A stretch of 64,000 nucleotides of DNA from CAJCJE01 sp963818685 (GCA_963818685.1 CAWFTJ010000007.1:1054001-1118000); one strand, 5' to 3'; shown: positions 45,683-54,714, counted from the stretch's first letter. The notes: generated by a model from the sequence alone, not told the origin. Translations and numbers: made by a program.

Positions 45683-46176
45683 TCGAGCGCGTACTGCACG
45701 GACTCCGCGTAACCCTGCGAGGTGTAGGTCGCGCCGGACACGGTGTCGATCCGCGCGGACTGGGCGCTGAGCACCTCGCTGCGCAACGTGGGCGCGGCGA
45801 GCTGGGCAAGGCGCCTGCTGCGTGAGGCATCGCTGGGCAGTTGCAGCGCGCGCACGTCCACGATCCGGCTCCCGGTCAGCACCAGCTCGACCTGGACCGG
45901 GCCGTACGGCGTCTGCGCGACATCGCCGTCGACGGTCTTCGCGGTCGCGGTGGGCGCCGAGGACGTGGCAGGCGCCCCCGAAGCCGGTGGGGCGCCGGCC
46001 GCGCCACCGGTCGAGGTCGAGGCGGTGTGGCTCGGCGGCGGCGCCGCTGGCGGCAGGGCTACCTGGTTAGCGGCCGGGGCGGCGCTGGTGGCCTTCAGCG
46101 CCACCACGACGCCGACGCCGGCCAACAGTGCGGCAAGACCGCCGGTGCGGCGCAGCCGGGTCAGGGGTGGGGTCAT
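45673..46176 (-). CDS. FMN-binding domain protein, covalent flavinylation target
   Basis: 167 aa. A membrane helix at about 13-30 is followed by a Pro/Ala/Thr-rich linker outside the membrane and an FMN-binding domain. The flavinylation site D144-TV-S147-G-A-T150 fits the DxxSGAT consensus, with T150 as the expected FMN carrier. ATG 46176 overlaps the oxidoreductase stop by four bases, so this is the second cistron of the ferric-reductase-like unit. It would pass electrons at the outer face of the membrane. Confidence 0.9.
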   Translation of the reverse strand: MTPPLTRLRRTGGLAALLAGVGVVVALKATSAAPAANQVALPPAAPPPSHTASTSTGGAAGAPPASGAPATSSAPTATAKTVDGDVAQTPYGPVQVELVLTGSRIVDVRALQLPSDASRSRRLAQLAAPTLRSEVLSAQSARIDTVSGATYTSQGYAESVQYALDHT

Positions 46177-47540
46177 CGCAGACTGAACTCCTCGGTGTGC
46201 AGCCGCGTGCGCGGCACGCCCAGTTCGCGCAGGGCGCGCTGGACGGTGGCGGTCATGCCGGGCGGCCCGCACACGAACACGTCGCGCCGCGCGACATCGG
46301 GCACGAGCTTGCGAAGGCCGCGCCGGTCCAACGGGTCGAAGCCGAGGTCGGCACGTCGTCCGACCAGGTAGCGCACCCGCAGTCCGGGCATCCGGTCGAG
46401 TTCGGCGCGCAGTGCCACGTCCTGCCACGTGCTGGCCCGGTACAGCAGCTCGACGTCGCCGCCGCCGGCCAGCAGCCGTTCGGCGAGCGCACGCACCGGG
46501 CCGATGCCGGAGCCGCCCGCGATGAGCAGCACCGCGTGCCTTGTCCTGGCCGAGGCCGTGAAGTGGCCGAACGGCCCCTCTGCGAACACGGGCACGCCCC
46601 GGTGCAGGTGGGCGAGCATGCGGGAGTGGTCGCCCGCGGCCTTCACGGTGATCCGCATCCTGCGGTCGGTTGCCGGCGCGGACAGCGAGTACGGGTGCGC
46701 GGTCCAGAGATGGCCGACCGTGACGAACCGCCACAGGAAGAACTGGCCGGGTTCCGCGTCCAGTTCGTGCAGCCGGTGGCCGCGCAGCCAGATGCTCACC
46801 GTGTCCGGTGTTTCCCGGACGACGCGTTCGACGGTGATCGCGTGCCGCATCCAACGCCGGGCCGGCAGCACGACCCGCCAGCACAGCACGCACGCGGCGA
46901 CCACCGAGTACATCGCGATCCACAGCGCGCGGGCGGTCGGATCGACAACGAAGTCCGCGCCGGCCGAGATCTGGTGGAAGAAGGTGAGCGCGATACCGAC
47001 GTAGGCCAACAGGTGCAGCCAGTACCAGACCTCATAGGACAGTCGGGCGCGGAGGGCGCGACCGCTGGTGACGGCAACGGTCAGGAACAGCACCATGCCG
47101 CTGACGGCCAGCAGGATGTCCGGATAGGTGGTGAGCACCTCCCAGACCGCCGACCAGGGCGTGTCCTGTTCGGTCAGGCCGACACCGGTGACGACCAGCA
47201 GCACGTGTACGCACAACAGCAGCACGACGTTGGTGCCGAGGCCGCGATGCCAGCCGGCGAGCCGATCAAGGCCGACCGCGCGTTCCAGCCACGGCAGTCG
47301 GGCCAGCAGCAACAACTGGACCAGCACGAGATACGCGCCGACCAGACCGGCGACGCGTCCGGCCGCGGTCGCCGCGTCACCGGGAGTGCGCAGGGTGGCC
47401 GCGTTCGTGTTCGACCACCAGATGGCGCACACCGCGATTCCGCAGGCCAGCAGCGCTGCCCGAACCACCCAGTGTCCGGATCGCCGGGCGGCTGGCCGGG
47501 CGACGGCGTGGTGCCGCGCCATTGATCGGGTCGTGCTCAC
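46173..47540 (-). CDS. Ferric-reductase-like transmembrane oxidoreductase with FAD/NAD(P)-binding domains
   Basis: 455 aa. About six N-terminal helices with His residues placed for haem b (LDRLAGWHRGLGTNVVLLLC, CVHVLLVV, WYWLHLLAYVGIALTFFHQ), then a ferredoxin-reductase FAD domain (FFLWRFV...AHPYSLSAP) and an NAD-binding domain (LLIAGGSGIGPVRALAERL, VFVCGPPGMTATV). It would take electrons from cytoplasmic NAD(P)H across the membrane to the coupled FMN protein. GTG 47540 is the longest start; ATG 47522 (MARHHAV) is also possible, with no strong ribosome site for either. Confidence 0.88.
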   Translation of the reverse strand: MSTTRSMARHHAVARPAARRSGHWVVRAALLACGIAVCAIWWSNTNAATLRTPGDAATAAGRVAGLVGAYLVLVQLLLLARLPWLERAVGLDRLAGWHRGLGTNVVLLLCVHVLLVVTGVGLTEQDTPWSAVWEVLTTYPDILLAVSGMVLFLTVAVTSGRALRARLSYEVWYWLHLLAYVGIALTFFHQISAGADFVVDPTARALWIAMYSVVAACVLCWRVVLPARRWMRHAITVERVVRETPDTVSIWLRGHRLHELDAEPGQFFLWRFVTVGHLWTAHPYSLSAPATDRRMRITVKAAGDHSRMLAHLHRGVPVFAEGPFGHFTASARTRHAVLLIAGGSGIGPVRALAERLLAGGGDVELLYRASTWQDVALRAELDRMPGLRVRYLVGRRADLGFDPLDRRGLRKLVPDVARRDVFVCGPPGMTATVQRALRELGVPRTRLHTEEFSLR

Positions 47541-47662
47541 CCGGTTGAGTTTGTCGGTTCATTCTTGGAGGGGCTTTGGTCGACGGTGCGTGATGTCGGT
47601 GATGTCTTTGTGAAGCTTTGGAATTCGATGCCGGGGAATGTCGACGCACTAGCATTCGCGGT
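47541..47662. promoter_or_regulatory. Divergent promoter; leaderless start of the response regulator
   Basis: The 122-base gap between the ferric-reductase-like gene and the response regulator. A -10 hexamer TAGCAT at 47650-47655 is followed by 7 bases and the ATG at 47663, so the response-regulator message would begin at its start codon. The two-component pair may control the divergent redox unit (inference from position). Confidence 0.5.
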
Positions 47663-48343
47663 ATGGACGAGGAAATCGGCGAGCACGGCCAGCTGTTGCT
47701 GATCGAGGACGACCCGACCCTGGTCATGCTGCTCAGCCAGTTGCTGACCGAGGAGGGGTACGCGCTCGACGTGGCCAAGGACGGCCAGCGCGGCCTGCAT
47801 CTCGCGCTCACCCGCCGCTACGACGTGGTGATCCTCGACCGGGGCCTGCCCGTGCTGGACGGCATCGACCTGCTGACCCGGTTGCGCTCCACCGGTTTCA
47901 CCACGCCGGTGCTGATCCTCTCCGCGCTGAGCAACCCGGCCGACCGCGTTGTCGGGCTGGACGCGGGCGCCGAGGACTACCTGTCCAAACCGTTCAATGT
48001 GGACGAACTGCTGGCCAGGCTGCGCGCGCTGCGCCGTCGCCACCTGGACAACGCACGGGCGCTGCCGATCGGCAGGGCCAGCCTCAACACCGACACCCGC
48101 CAGGTGGCGATCGGCGGTGACACCGAGGCGGTCCGACTGTCCGAACGCGAGTGTGACCTGCTCGCGGTGCTGGCCCGTCGCCCGAGCCGCGTCTTCAGCC
48201 GACGCGACCTGCTCGACCTCGCCTTTCCCGACGCGGAGAGTGATGCCGTCGTGGACACCTACATCCACTACCTGCGCAAGAAGCTCGGCCGCACGGTGAT
48301 CACCACGGTGCACGGTCGCGGTTACCAGTTGGGCTCGGTATGA
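47663..48343 (+). CDS. OmpR-family response regulator
   Basis: 226 aa. Receiver domain with the acidic pocket in LLIEDDPTL, phospho-acceptor D59 in DVVILDRGLPVLDG and the conserved Lys in DYLSKPF, then a winged-helix DNA-binding domain (LSERECDLLAVLARRPSRVF, VVDTYIHYLRKKLG, HGRGYQLG). ATG 47663 is preferred over 47618 because the receiver domain then starts normally and a -10 element ends seven bases before it. It overlaps the kinase gene by four bases. Confidence 0.92.
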   Translation: MDEEIGEHGQLLLIEDDPTLVMLLSQLLTEEGYALDVAKDGQRGLHLALTRRYDVVILDRGLPVLDGIDLLTRLRSTGFTTPVLILSALSNPADRVVGLDAGAEDYLSKPFNVDELLARLRALRRRHLDNARALPIGRASLNTDTRQVAIGGDTEAVRLSERECDLLAVLARRPSRVFSRRDLLDLAFPDAESDAVVDTYIHYLRKKLGRTVITTVHGRGYQLGSV

Positions 48344-49563
48344 CCAAGTCGCGCGAGGCCGGGCTGCTGCGTCAGATGACCTGGCAGTGGGGCATGCAGA
48401 TCGGCGTGTGCGTCGCGGTGATCGTGGCCGTGCTGTCCGGCCTCGCCGTGCTGATCGTGTTGCGCAGCCAGGAGAGCGCGGCGATCACGCTGCTCACCGA
48501 GGCGACCGCGCGCGCAGACGACGTCGGCGACGCACCGGCCGGCATGTGGCTGGTCATGTCTGGCAAGCGCGGCACGGCCGCGACCACCGGCATACCGAGG
48601 GCGCTGCCGGACAAGGACGCGCTGGCCCGCGTCGCGCGCACCGGCGTCGCCGAGATGGACACGGTCGACGGCGGCGAGGCCGGCTACCAGGTCTACACCC
48701 AACAACGTGGCGCGGACACCGTGCAGGCCGCGCTGGACCTGCACGCCAATCACGACGAACGCGAGCGGCTACTGGCCGCGATGCTGGTCAGCGGCACGGT
48801 CGGCCTGCTGCTGGCCGGGGCGGCCGGCGCGTGGTTCGGCAGGCGCTCCGCGGTGCCGGTCGCGACCGCGCTCGCCGTGCAGCGCCGCTTCGTCAGCGAC
48901 GCCAGCCACGAACTGCGCACCCCGCTCACCCACCTGTCCATCCGCGCCCAGCTGCTGCGCCGCCACTTCCGCCGAGGCACCGACCTGGACACGCTGTCCG
49001 ACGAGGTGGACGGGCTGGTGGACGACACCGAGCAGCTCACCGGCATCCTGGACGACCTGTTGCTCGCCGCCGACCCGCGCACCGGCCCGGCGAGCGAACC
49101 GGTCGACATCGTGGTGCTGGCCGCCCAGGTCGTCGCGGCCTGCACGCCCGCGGCCGCCGAACAGTCGGTGACCATCATCACCCATCCCGAGCAGCCCTCC
49201 GTGCTGGTGCTTGGCAGCCAGGGCGGCCTGCGGCGCGCGCTCACCGCCTTGCTGGACAACGCGGTCCGACACGCCCGGCACGCGGTCTCGGTGACCGTGC
49301 GCGGCAGTGGCGGGCAGGCGGTCGTGGACATCGGTGACGACGGGCCGGGCATCGCTCCGGACGTGCTGCCGCACCTGTTCGAACGGTTCACCTCGACCAG
49401 TCGCGGCCCGGAGGACTCGACCGGCACGCGGCACTACGGCATCGGCCTCGCCCTGGTCAGCGAGATCGCCGACCGGCACAACGGCTCCATCGAGGCCACC
49501 AATGGCACCGAGGGCGGCGCCACGATGCGGCTCACCCTGCCGGCGGCCGCGCCACTACGGTGA
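48340..49563 (+). CDS. Sensor histidine kinase
   Basis: 407 aa. Two membrane helices (about 20-42 and 150-168) enclose a roughly 105-residue outer sensor. The cytoplasmic part has the H-box RRFVSDASHELRTPLTHLS, N-box ALLDNAVRHA, G1 VDIGDDGPGIA and G2 HYGIGLALV. It is the partner of the overlapping response regulator. Its 3' end overlaps the convergent barstar-like gene by 32 bases. Confidence 0.92.
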   Translation: MTKSREAGLLRQMTWQWGMQIGVCVAVIVAVLSGLAVLIVLRSQESAAITLLTEATARADDVGDAPAGMWLVMSGKRGTAATTGIPRALPDKDALARVARTGVAEMDTVDGGEAGYQVYTQQRGADTVQAALDLHANHDERERLLAAMLVSGTVGLLLAGAAGAWFGRRSAVPVATALAVQRRFVSDASHELRTPLTHLSIRAQLLRRHFRRGTDLDTLSDEVDGLVDDTEQLTGILDDLLLAADPRTGPASEPVDIVVLAAQVVAACTPAAAEQSVTIITHPEQPSVLVLGSQGGLRRALTALLDNAVRHARHAVSVTVRGSGGQAVVDIGDDGPGIAPDVLPHLFERFTSTSRGPEDSTGTRHYGIGLALVSEIADRHNGSIEATNGTEGGATMRLTLPAAAPLR

Positions 49564-50287
49564 CCTCGCCATCGGCCAGGATGCCCAGGATGGTGTCCAG
49601 CCTTGGCAGCGCTCGCGCGGTCTCGAAGGACGACCAGTCCAGGGTGAACGGGGTTTCCGCGCCGAACCCGCCGCGCAGGCAGTCGACGAGCGCGTCCAGG
49701 TTCCAGCCGAAGTAGCCGCCCGGCCCGTTCACGGCTTCGCCGATCGCGCAGTAGAACGCGTCCTCGTCGGTCACGTACCGCCCGTCCAGCTGGTAGGTCG
49801 CGCCCGCCGGCCGGTCCGACGCCGTGCAGCTGACCTGCCTGGTCAGCGCGACCGACAGCCAGGCGCGCCGGCCCGTCCGGTCCAGGTCGTGCCACAGTCC
49901 CAGCCGATCGAGCCGGCCGGTGCGGACGAGTTGCCATGGCAGGTCCGATCCGGGCAGTGCCATGCCGCAGGAGAGCAGGACCGTCAGGTCGACGAGGCCG
50001 GGGGCGCCGCCCGGCCGCACCGACTCCACTGTCACGTCGTTGACGAAGTATGTGCCGATCGTCTCGCCCGAACCGTCCAGAAAGGCCAGTTCCGCGTCGC
50101 CGGCGACCGCGCGATCGGTGCCGATCCGGGTGATGGCCGTGCGCAGCACGCCCTGCGGTGCACAGCCGATCAGTTCGACCTGCCTCGGCCGGTCCGCAGG
50201 CCCGTCGAACAGGCCGACGATCTCCTCGACCTCGCCCAACAGGTCGCCATCCTCACCCGTCAGGGCGTAGCTCGCTCCGTTTGCCAT
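49532..50287 (-). CDS. Barstar-family protein with an N-terminal extension
   Basis: 251 aa. The last 90 residues match barstar, the ribonuclease inhibitor fold: YQLDGRYVTDEDAFYCAIGE, then GYFGWNLDALVDCLRGGFG. The first roughly 150 residues (PRQVELIGCAPQGVLRTAIT, ETIGTYFVNDVTVES) form an extra domain I do not recognise. No barnase-like nuclease is nearby, so it is either an orphan immunity protein or has another partner. It overlaps the upstream kinase gene on the same strand by 35 bases. Confidence 0.82.
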   Translation of the reverse strand: MANGASYALTGEDGDLLGEVEEIVGLFDGPADRPRQVELIGCAPQGVLRTAITRIGTDRAVAGDAELAFLDGSGETIGTYFVNDVTVESVRPGGAPGLVDLTVLLSCGMALPGSDLPWQLVRTGRLDRLGLWHDLDRTGRRAWLSVALTRQVSCTASDRPAGATYQLDGRYVTDEDAFYCAIGEAVNGPGGYFGWNLDALVDCLRGGFGAETPFTLDWSSFETARALPRLDTILGILADGEVTVVARPPAG

Positions 50288-51131
50288 CGTTGATCAGCCT
50301 ACGCGGCGAGGGCACCTGCTGCCTGACCAGTTCGGTCGCGCAGTGCGCTGCGGAGGGGCGGGCGCCTGGCCGGTCGGCGGTCATCACGCGCAGCAGCGTG
50401 GCGAGCCGGGTCGGCAGGTCGGCCGGGATGCGCGGGCGACGCTCCAGCCTGGCCAGCGCGGCGGCAAGGCGGCCAGCACCGGGGTACTCGATCTCGCCGG
50501 TGAGGCATTCGAGCAGGACGAGGCCGAGCGCGTAGATGTCGGCTGCCGGGCCGATGGCCGAGCCGCGCACCTGCTCGGGCGCGAGATACGCGGGCGTGCC
50601 GATGATGTCCCTGCCGTCGGTCAGCCGGACCTGGTCGGCGCGCAGCGCGATGCCGAAGTCGTTGAGCCGGGCGCGACCCGTCTGGTCGAGCAGGATGTTC
50701 GCCGGTTTGATGTCGCGATGCACGATCCCGTTGTCGTGCACGTGCGCGAGCGTGGCGCCCAGTTGCGCGCCGATCCGCACCACCTCGGGCGGCGGCAGCG
50801 GGCCCTCGGCGATCCGGTAGGCCAGGCTGCGGCCAGGGACCAGCTCGGTGACCAGGAACAACCGGTCCTGGTGGGTGCCGGTGCCCAGCATCGGCACGAT
50901 GCCGGGGTGGCTGAGCCTGCCGAGCGTGCGGATCTCCTGCTCGACCCGGAACCGGCCGAGCGGGTCGAGATCGGCGGGGAACAGCTTGACCGCGACCGGC
51001 ATGTTCAGCGTCAGGTCGTCGGCCTGGTAGATCTCGGTAGTCGAGCCGTGTCCTACCAGACGGGGCGAACCGAACCGGGCGGGCAACGGGGACCGCGCCG
51101 CGTCGACGTCGCGCGCCTCTCGTGCAACCAC
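50253..51131 (-). CDS. Serine/threonine protein kinase, soluble
   Basis: 292 aa with a complete kinase domain: Gly loop VGHGSTTEIYQA, ATP Lys in VAVKLF, catalytic loop IVHRDIKPANILLD, metal-binding NDFG, and TPAYLAPEQV in the activation segment. No membrane helix or outer sensor follows, unlike PknB-type kinases, so it is a cytoplasmic kinase. Its stop lies 35 bases inside the barstar-like gene, which suggests the two are expressed together. Confidence 0.9.
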   Translation of the reverse strand: MVAREARDVDAARSPLPARFGSPRLVGHGSTTEIYQADDLTLNMPVAVKLFPADLDPLGRFRVEQEIRTLGRLSHPGIVPMLGTGTHQDRLFLVTELVPGRSLAYRIAEGPLPPPEVVRIGAQLGATLAHVHDNGIVHRDIKPANILLDQTGRARLNDFGIALRADQVRLTDGRDIIGTPAYLAPEQVRGSAIGPAADIYALGLVLLECLTGEIEYPGAGRLAAALARLERRPRIPADLPTRLATLLRVMTADRPGARPSAAHCATELVRQQVPSPRRLINDGKRSELRPDG

Positions 51132-51500
51132 GCCGTGGCCTCATCTCGATGGGTGTGCTCCCACAATGCCACGGGTCAGTGTGCTGGGAGCACCTTGGTG
51201 AATTCTGAGAGGTTTCTTCCCGGACGCGAAGATGAAACGGTTTCATGCCTGGTTCGGCCGACACCAAGAAATCTCAAATAATTCCGCGCCACGATAACTC
51301 GCGACAATTAGGTCGCTGCACCTACTTAAGTCGTGAAAATGCGCTCCGGCCTTCCGATTCGATATCAACGTGAACCGTTGATGGCCGATTGGTGACATCG
51401 GCCGATCAGTGCCACCACCAGGGGTTTTGCCGGCGTTTCATGTGCGCGACCAGTTTCGCGTTATGCGCTGGTCGCGATCTGAAACCCTGTGGAGGAACAA
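51132..51500 (+). promoter_or_regulatory. 369-base upstream region of the secreted-protein gene, with several inverted repeats
   Basis: No gene is seen. It contains ATGAAAC-G-GTTTCAT at 51231-51245, resembling a LacI-family operator; GGCCGAT-N7-ATCGGCC at 51383-51403; and CGCGACCAG-N14-CTGGTCGCG at 51445-51476, which would form a hairpin in the leader just before the ribosome site GGAGGAAC at 51491-51498. The middle (51270-51340) is AT-rich for this window and is the likely promoter zone. Confidence 0.5.
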
Positions 51501-53335
51501 GTGCACGGTTTACAGCGAGGGCTGATATCCGTGGCCGCCCTGGCACTGATGTTCGGTGGCTTGGCGGCAACCGCGTCCGCGTCACCAGCGGCCAATCCGT
51601 ACAACCCCGCCTACCAACACACCTACAGACACGGCGCGGTGCCCACCCGCGACCAGGCCCAGAAGATCAAGTCCTACCAGCAGGCACACCCGAACGCGGT
51701 GGCGGCCACGAACACGCTGTCCTACGGCGGCGGCATCGACGGCATCGGCGTCACCAGCGGCACGCCCCAGCGTCTACCTGGTCTTCTGGGGCACCCAGTG
51801 GGGCACCCAGGGCAGCGACGGCAGCGGCAACCTGACCTTATCCGGTGACCCGGACGGCGGCGCACCGTACATCCAGAAGCTGTTCAAGGGCATCGGCACC
51901 GGCGGCGAGACCTGGTCGGGCACGATGACCCAGTACTGCGACGGATCCGGCGTGTCCACCGGTGCGACCAGCTGCCCGTCCGGCGCTGCGCACGTCGGCT
52001 ACCCGAGCGGCGGCGCGTACGCCGGCGTCTGGTACGACAACTCGGCCGCCGAGCCGAGCGCCGCCAACGGCAACCAGATCGCCAACGAGGCCATCAAGGC
52101 GGCCGGCCACTTCGGCAACACCACGGCCGCGTCGAACCGGTACGCGCAGTACGACATCCTCTCCCCGCACGGCACCGACCCGGACAACTACCAGACCCAG
52201 GGTTTCTGCGCGTGGCACGACTACAACGGCGACTCCACGCTCACCGGTGGCGCGGCGAGTTCGCCCTACGGTGACATCGCGTTCACCAACATGCCCTACG
52301 TGATGGACCAGGGCTCCAGTTGCGGCCAGAACTTCGTCAACGGCAGCGGCACGCTGGACGGCTACTCGATCGTCAACGGCCACGAGTACGCCGAGACCAT
52401 CAGCGACCAGAACCCGGCAGGCGGCTGGACCAACACCAGCAGCGGCGGAGGAGAACGCCGACGAGTGCGCCTGGCTCAGCTCAGGCCAGGGTGCCTCCGC
52501 CAACGTGAGCATGGGCACCGGTACGTTCGCCATGCAGTCCACCTGGTCCAACGACACCAACAGGTGCGACATCTCGCACACCATCATCGGCGGTGGCGGC
52601 GGCACCGGCTCGGTCACCGTCAACAGCCCTGGCAACCAGACCGGCACCGTTGGCACCGCGGTCAGCCTGCAACTGTCGGCCTCTGGTGGTACCGCGCCCT
52701 ACACCTGGACCGCCTCGGGCCTGCCGACCGGCCTGTCCATCTCCAGTAGTGGTCTGATCTCCGGCACCCCGAGTGCGGCCGGCACCTTCTCGGTGACGGC
52801 GAGCGCCAAGGACAGCACCGGCAAGACCGGCTCCGCGCAGTTCAGCTGGACCGTCTCGACCGGCGGTGGCGGCGGGTGCACCTCGCCGGGCCAGAAGCTG
52901 GGCAACCCCGGCTTCGAGTCCGGCAACACCGTGTGGTCGGCCAGCTCGGGTGTGATCGGCCAGAACGGCCCGTCCGAGCCGGCACACTCGGGTTCCTGGG
53001 ACGCGTGGATGGACGGCTACGGCACCACCCACACCGACACGGTGTCCCAGTCGGTGACCATCCCGTCGGGCTGCTCGGCGAGCCTGTCGTTCTACCTGCA
53101 CATCGACACGGCCGAGACGACCACCACCACCGCGTTCGACAAGCTGACGGTCAAGCTCGGCTCGACCACCCTGGCGACGTTCTCCAACCTGAACGCGGCC
53201 AGCGGCTACACCATCCACACCTACAACGTGTCCAGCTTCGCGGGCCAGACGGTCACCCTGACCTTCACCGGCACCGAGGACGCGTCCCTGCAAACCTCGT
53301 TCGTCCTCGACGACACCGCAGTCACGACCAGCTGA
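51501..53335 (+). pseudogene. Secreted protein with GHEYAE motif, Ig-like and C-terminal beta-sandwich-like domains; two frameshifts
   Basis: About 610 aa if two one-base insertions are removed (an extra C in 51766-51769 and an extra base at 52446-52451). GTG 51501 has GGAGGAAC five bases upstream. Signal peptide ends ATASASPA. The middle part has SVYLVFWGTQWGTQG, GFCAWHDYNGD, NMPYVMDQGSSCGQNFV and NGHEYAETISDQNPAGGW; the HExxE-like motif and layout recall the EXORDIUM/metal-dependent protease-like secreted proteins of actinobacteria, tentatively. From 52617 on it shares the sedolisin's Ig-like and C-terminal module almost identically. As sequenced, translation would stop early or in the wrong frame. 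Confidence 0.75.
52617..53335. repeat. Copy B of the roughly 0.72-kb inverted repeat
   Basis: Near-identical in DNA to the reverse complement of 10387-11108. It encodes GLPTGLSISSSGLISGTPS and the NPGFESGNTVW...SGSWDAWMDGYGTTHT module. Identity runs to the stop codon and drops immediately after, in the two different terminators. Confidence 0.88.
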
Positions 53336-53348
53336 GTCCGGCACACAC

Positions 53349-53383
53349 CCGGTGGGGCGGCTATCCCTCGGCCGCCCCACCGG
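53349..53383 (+). terminator. Hairpin terminator after the secreted-protein gene
   Basis: A 13-bp perfect stem, CCGGTGGGGCGGC at 53349-53361 with its complement at 53371-53383, around a 9-base loop, 13 bases after the stop. Confidence 0.78.
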
Positions 53384-53441
53384 GGTGCGCGGGAATATTC
53401 GGCAGCGCACCAACGCTGTAGCAGCCGAGTTGGACACACTT

Positions 53442-53597
53442 CGTCAGCTGAGCTACGCTGACGTCATCTTCGTCCAGTAGGTGTGGGCACTTGGCCCCCT
53501 AGGACGTGAATCCCAAGCCCTTCAGTGGCTTCTCTCGCGGCGTGTTGTGCCGCGGCTCCCACCGTGTGTCCTTTTTGGCTTTGAATCGAGGGAAAAC
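53442..53597 (+). promoter_or_regulatory. Leader and promoter region of the rho-like gene
   Basis: Contains the inverted repeat CGTCAGC-N8-GCTGACG at 53442-53463 and a T-rich stretch (53567-53580) before the ribosome site GAGGGAAA. A long structured leader is a known feature of autoregulated rho genes, but no specific mechanism can be read. Confidence 0.4.
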
Positions 53598-54698
53598 ATG
53601 AACACCGAGACAACTGGCATCGTGGATGTCGTCGGTCAGCGCGCGTTCGTGCGCGTTGCCGGCTACCTACCGGGGCCCGACGACCTGCACGTTTCGCCGG
53701 CCGTGCGCCACAGGTACGGGTTGCGCCGAGGTGACATCGTCACCGCCGTTGCCGGAAAGCCCGGCAACGGGCAGAAAATGGCTCCGTTGAGCGAGGTCCT
53801 GACCGTCAACGGCCAGGCGCCGAACGTGGAGCGTGCCGAGTTCGCGGACCTGGTGCCGGTGTATCCGCACCGGCGGCTGCGGTTGGAGACCGAGCCGCAC
53901 GAACTGACCGGGCGTGCCATCGACCTGGTCATGCCGGTCGGCAAGGGACAGCGCGCGATGATCGTGGCGCCGCCGAAGACCGGGAAAACGTCGGTCCTGC
54001 AAGCGATCGCGCACGGCCTGACCAAGAATCACCCGGAATGCCACCTGATCGTGGTGCTGGTCGGCGAACGACCCGAGGAGGTCACCGACTTCGCGCGATC
54101 GGTGCCCGGTGAGGTGATCGCGGCAACGTTCGACCAGCCGCCGCACGAGCACACCGCCATCGCGGAACTGGCCATCGAACGGGCGAAGCGGCTTGTCGAG
54201 TCCGGTCGGGACGTCGTGGTGCTGCTGGATTCGCTGACGCGCCTCGGCCGTGCGTACAACCTGGCCGCGCCCGCCTCCGGCCGGATCCTGTCCGGCGGCA
54301 TCGACGCGGGCGCGCTGAACCCGCCCAAGCGCTTTCTCGGCGCGGCACGCGCTGTCGAGAACGGCGGCTCGCTGACCATCTTCGCGTCGGCCCTTGTCGA
54401 CACCGGATCGGTCGCGGACAACCTGATCTTCGAGGAGTTCAAGGCGACCAGCAACGCGGACCTGCGACTGGACCGCGGCATCGCCAACCAGCGCACGTTC
54501 CCCGCGATCGACATCGAACGCTCTGGCACGCGTCATGACGAGAAGTTGCAGTCGCCAGAGGAACTCGCCTCGGTGCGCGCACTGCGCCGCGCGCTGGCCG
54601 GCCGCGACACCGCGCAGGCCGCGGACGTGCTGCTGGGCAGGCTGCGCAAGACACCGACCAACGAGGTGTTTCTCACCCAGCTGCGCCGTCCGGCGTAA
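53598..54698 (+). CDS. rho: Short Rho-type transcription termination factor paralogue
   Basis: 366 aa. It begins directly at the RNA-binding cold-shock-like domain (GIVDVVGQRAFVRVAGYLPG, then VSPAVRHRYGLRRGDIV) and continues into the RecA-type ATPase: Walker A VAPPKTGKTSV (most Rho proteins have PKAGKT), LVGERPEEVTDF, Walker B VVVLLDSLTRLGRAYN, Q-loop/R-loop ASGRILSGGIDAGALNPPKR and EEFKATSNADLRLDR. The N-terminal helical domain and the long basic insert of actinobacterial housekeeping Rho are missing, so this is probably a second, accessory copy. ATG 53598 has GAGGGAAA upstream. Confidence 0.88.
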   Translation: MNTETTGIVDVVGQRAFVRVAGYLPGPDDLHVSPAVRHRYGLRRGDIVTAVAGKPGNGQKMAPLSEVLTVNGQAPNVERAEFADLVPVYPHRRLRLETEPHELTGRAIDLVMPVGKGQRAMIVAPPKTGKTSVLQAIAHGLTKNHPECHLIVVLVGERPEEVTDFARSVPGEVIAATFDQPPHEHTAIAELAIERAKRLVESGRDVVVLLDSLTRLGRAYNLAAPASGRILSGGIDAGALNPPKRFLGAARAVENGGSLTIFASALVDTGSVADNLIFEEFKATSNADLRLDRGIANQRTFPAIDIERSGTRHDEKLQSPEELASVRALRRALAGRDTAQAADVLLGRLRKTPTNEVFLTQLRRPA

Positions 54699-54714
54699 GC
54701 AAGCGCTGACGAAC

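Noticed and set aside
46700..46950. Possible promoter inside the ferric-reductase-like gene
   Set aside because: Only short AT-richer patches; no hexamer pair with acceptable spacing.
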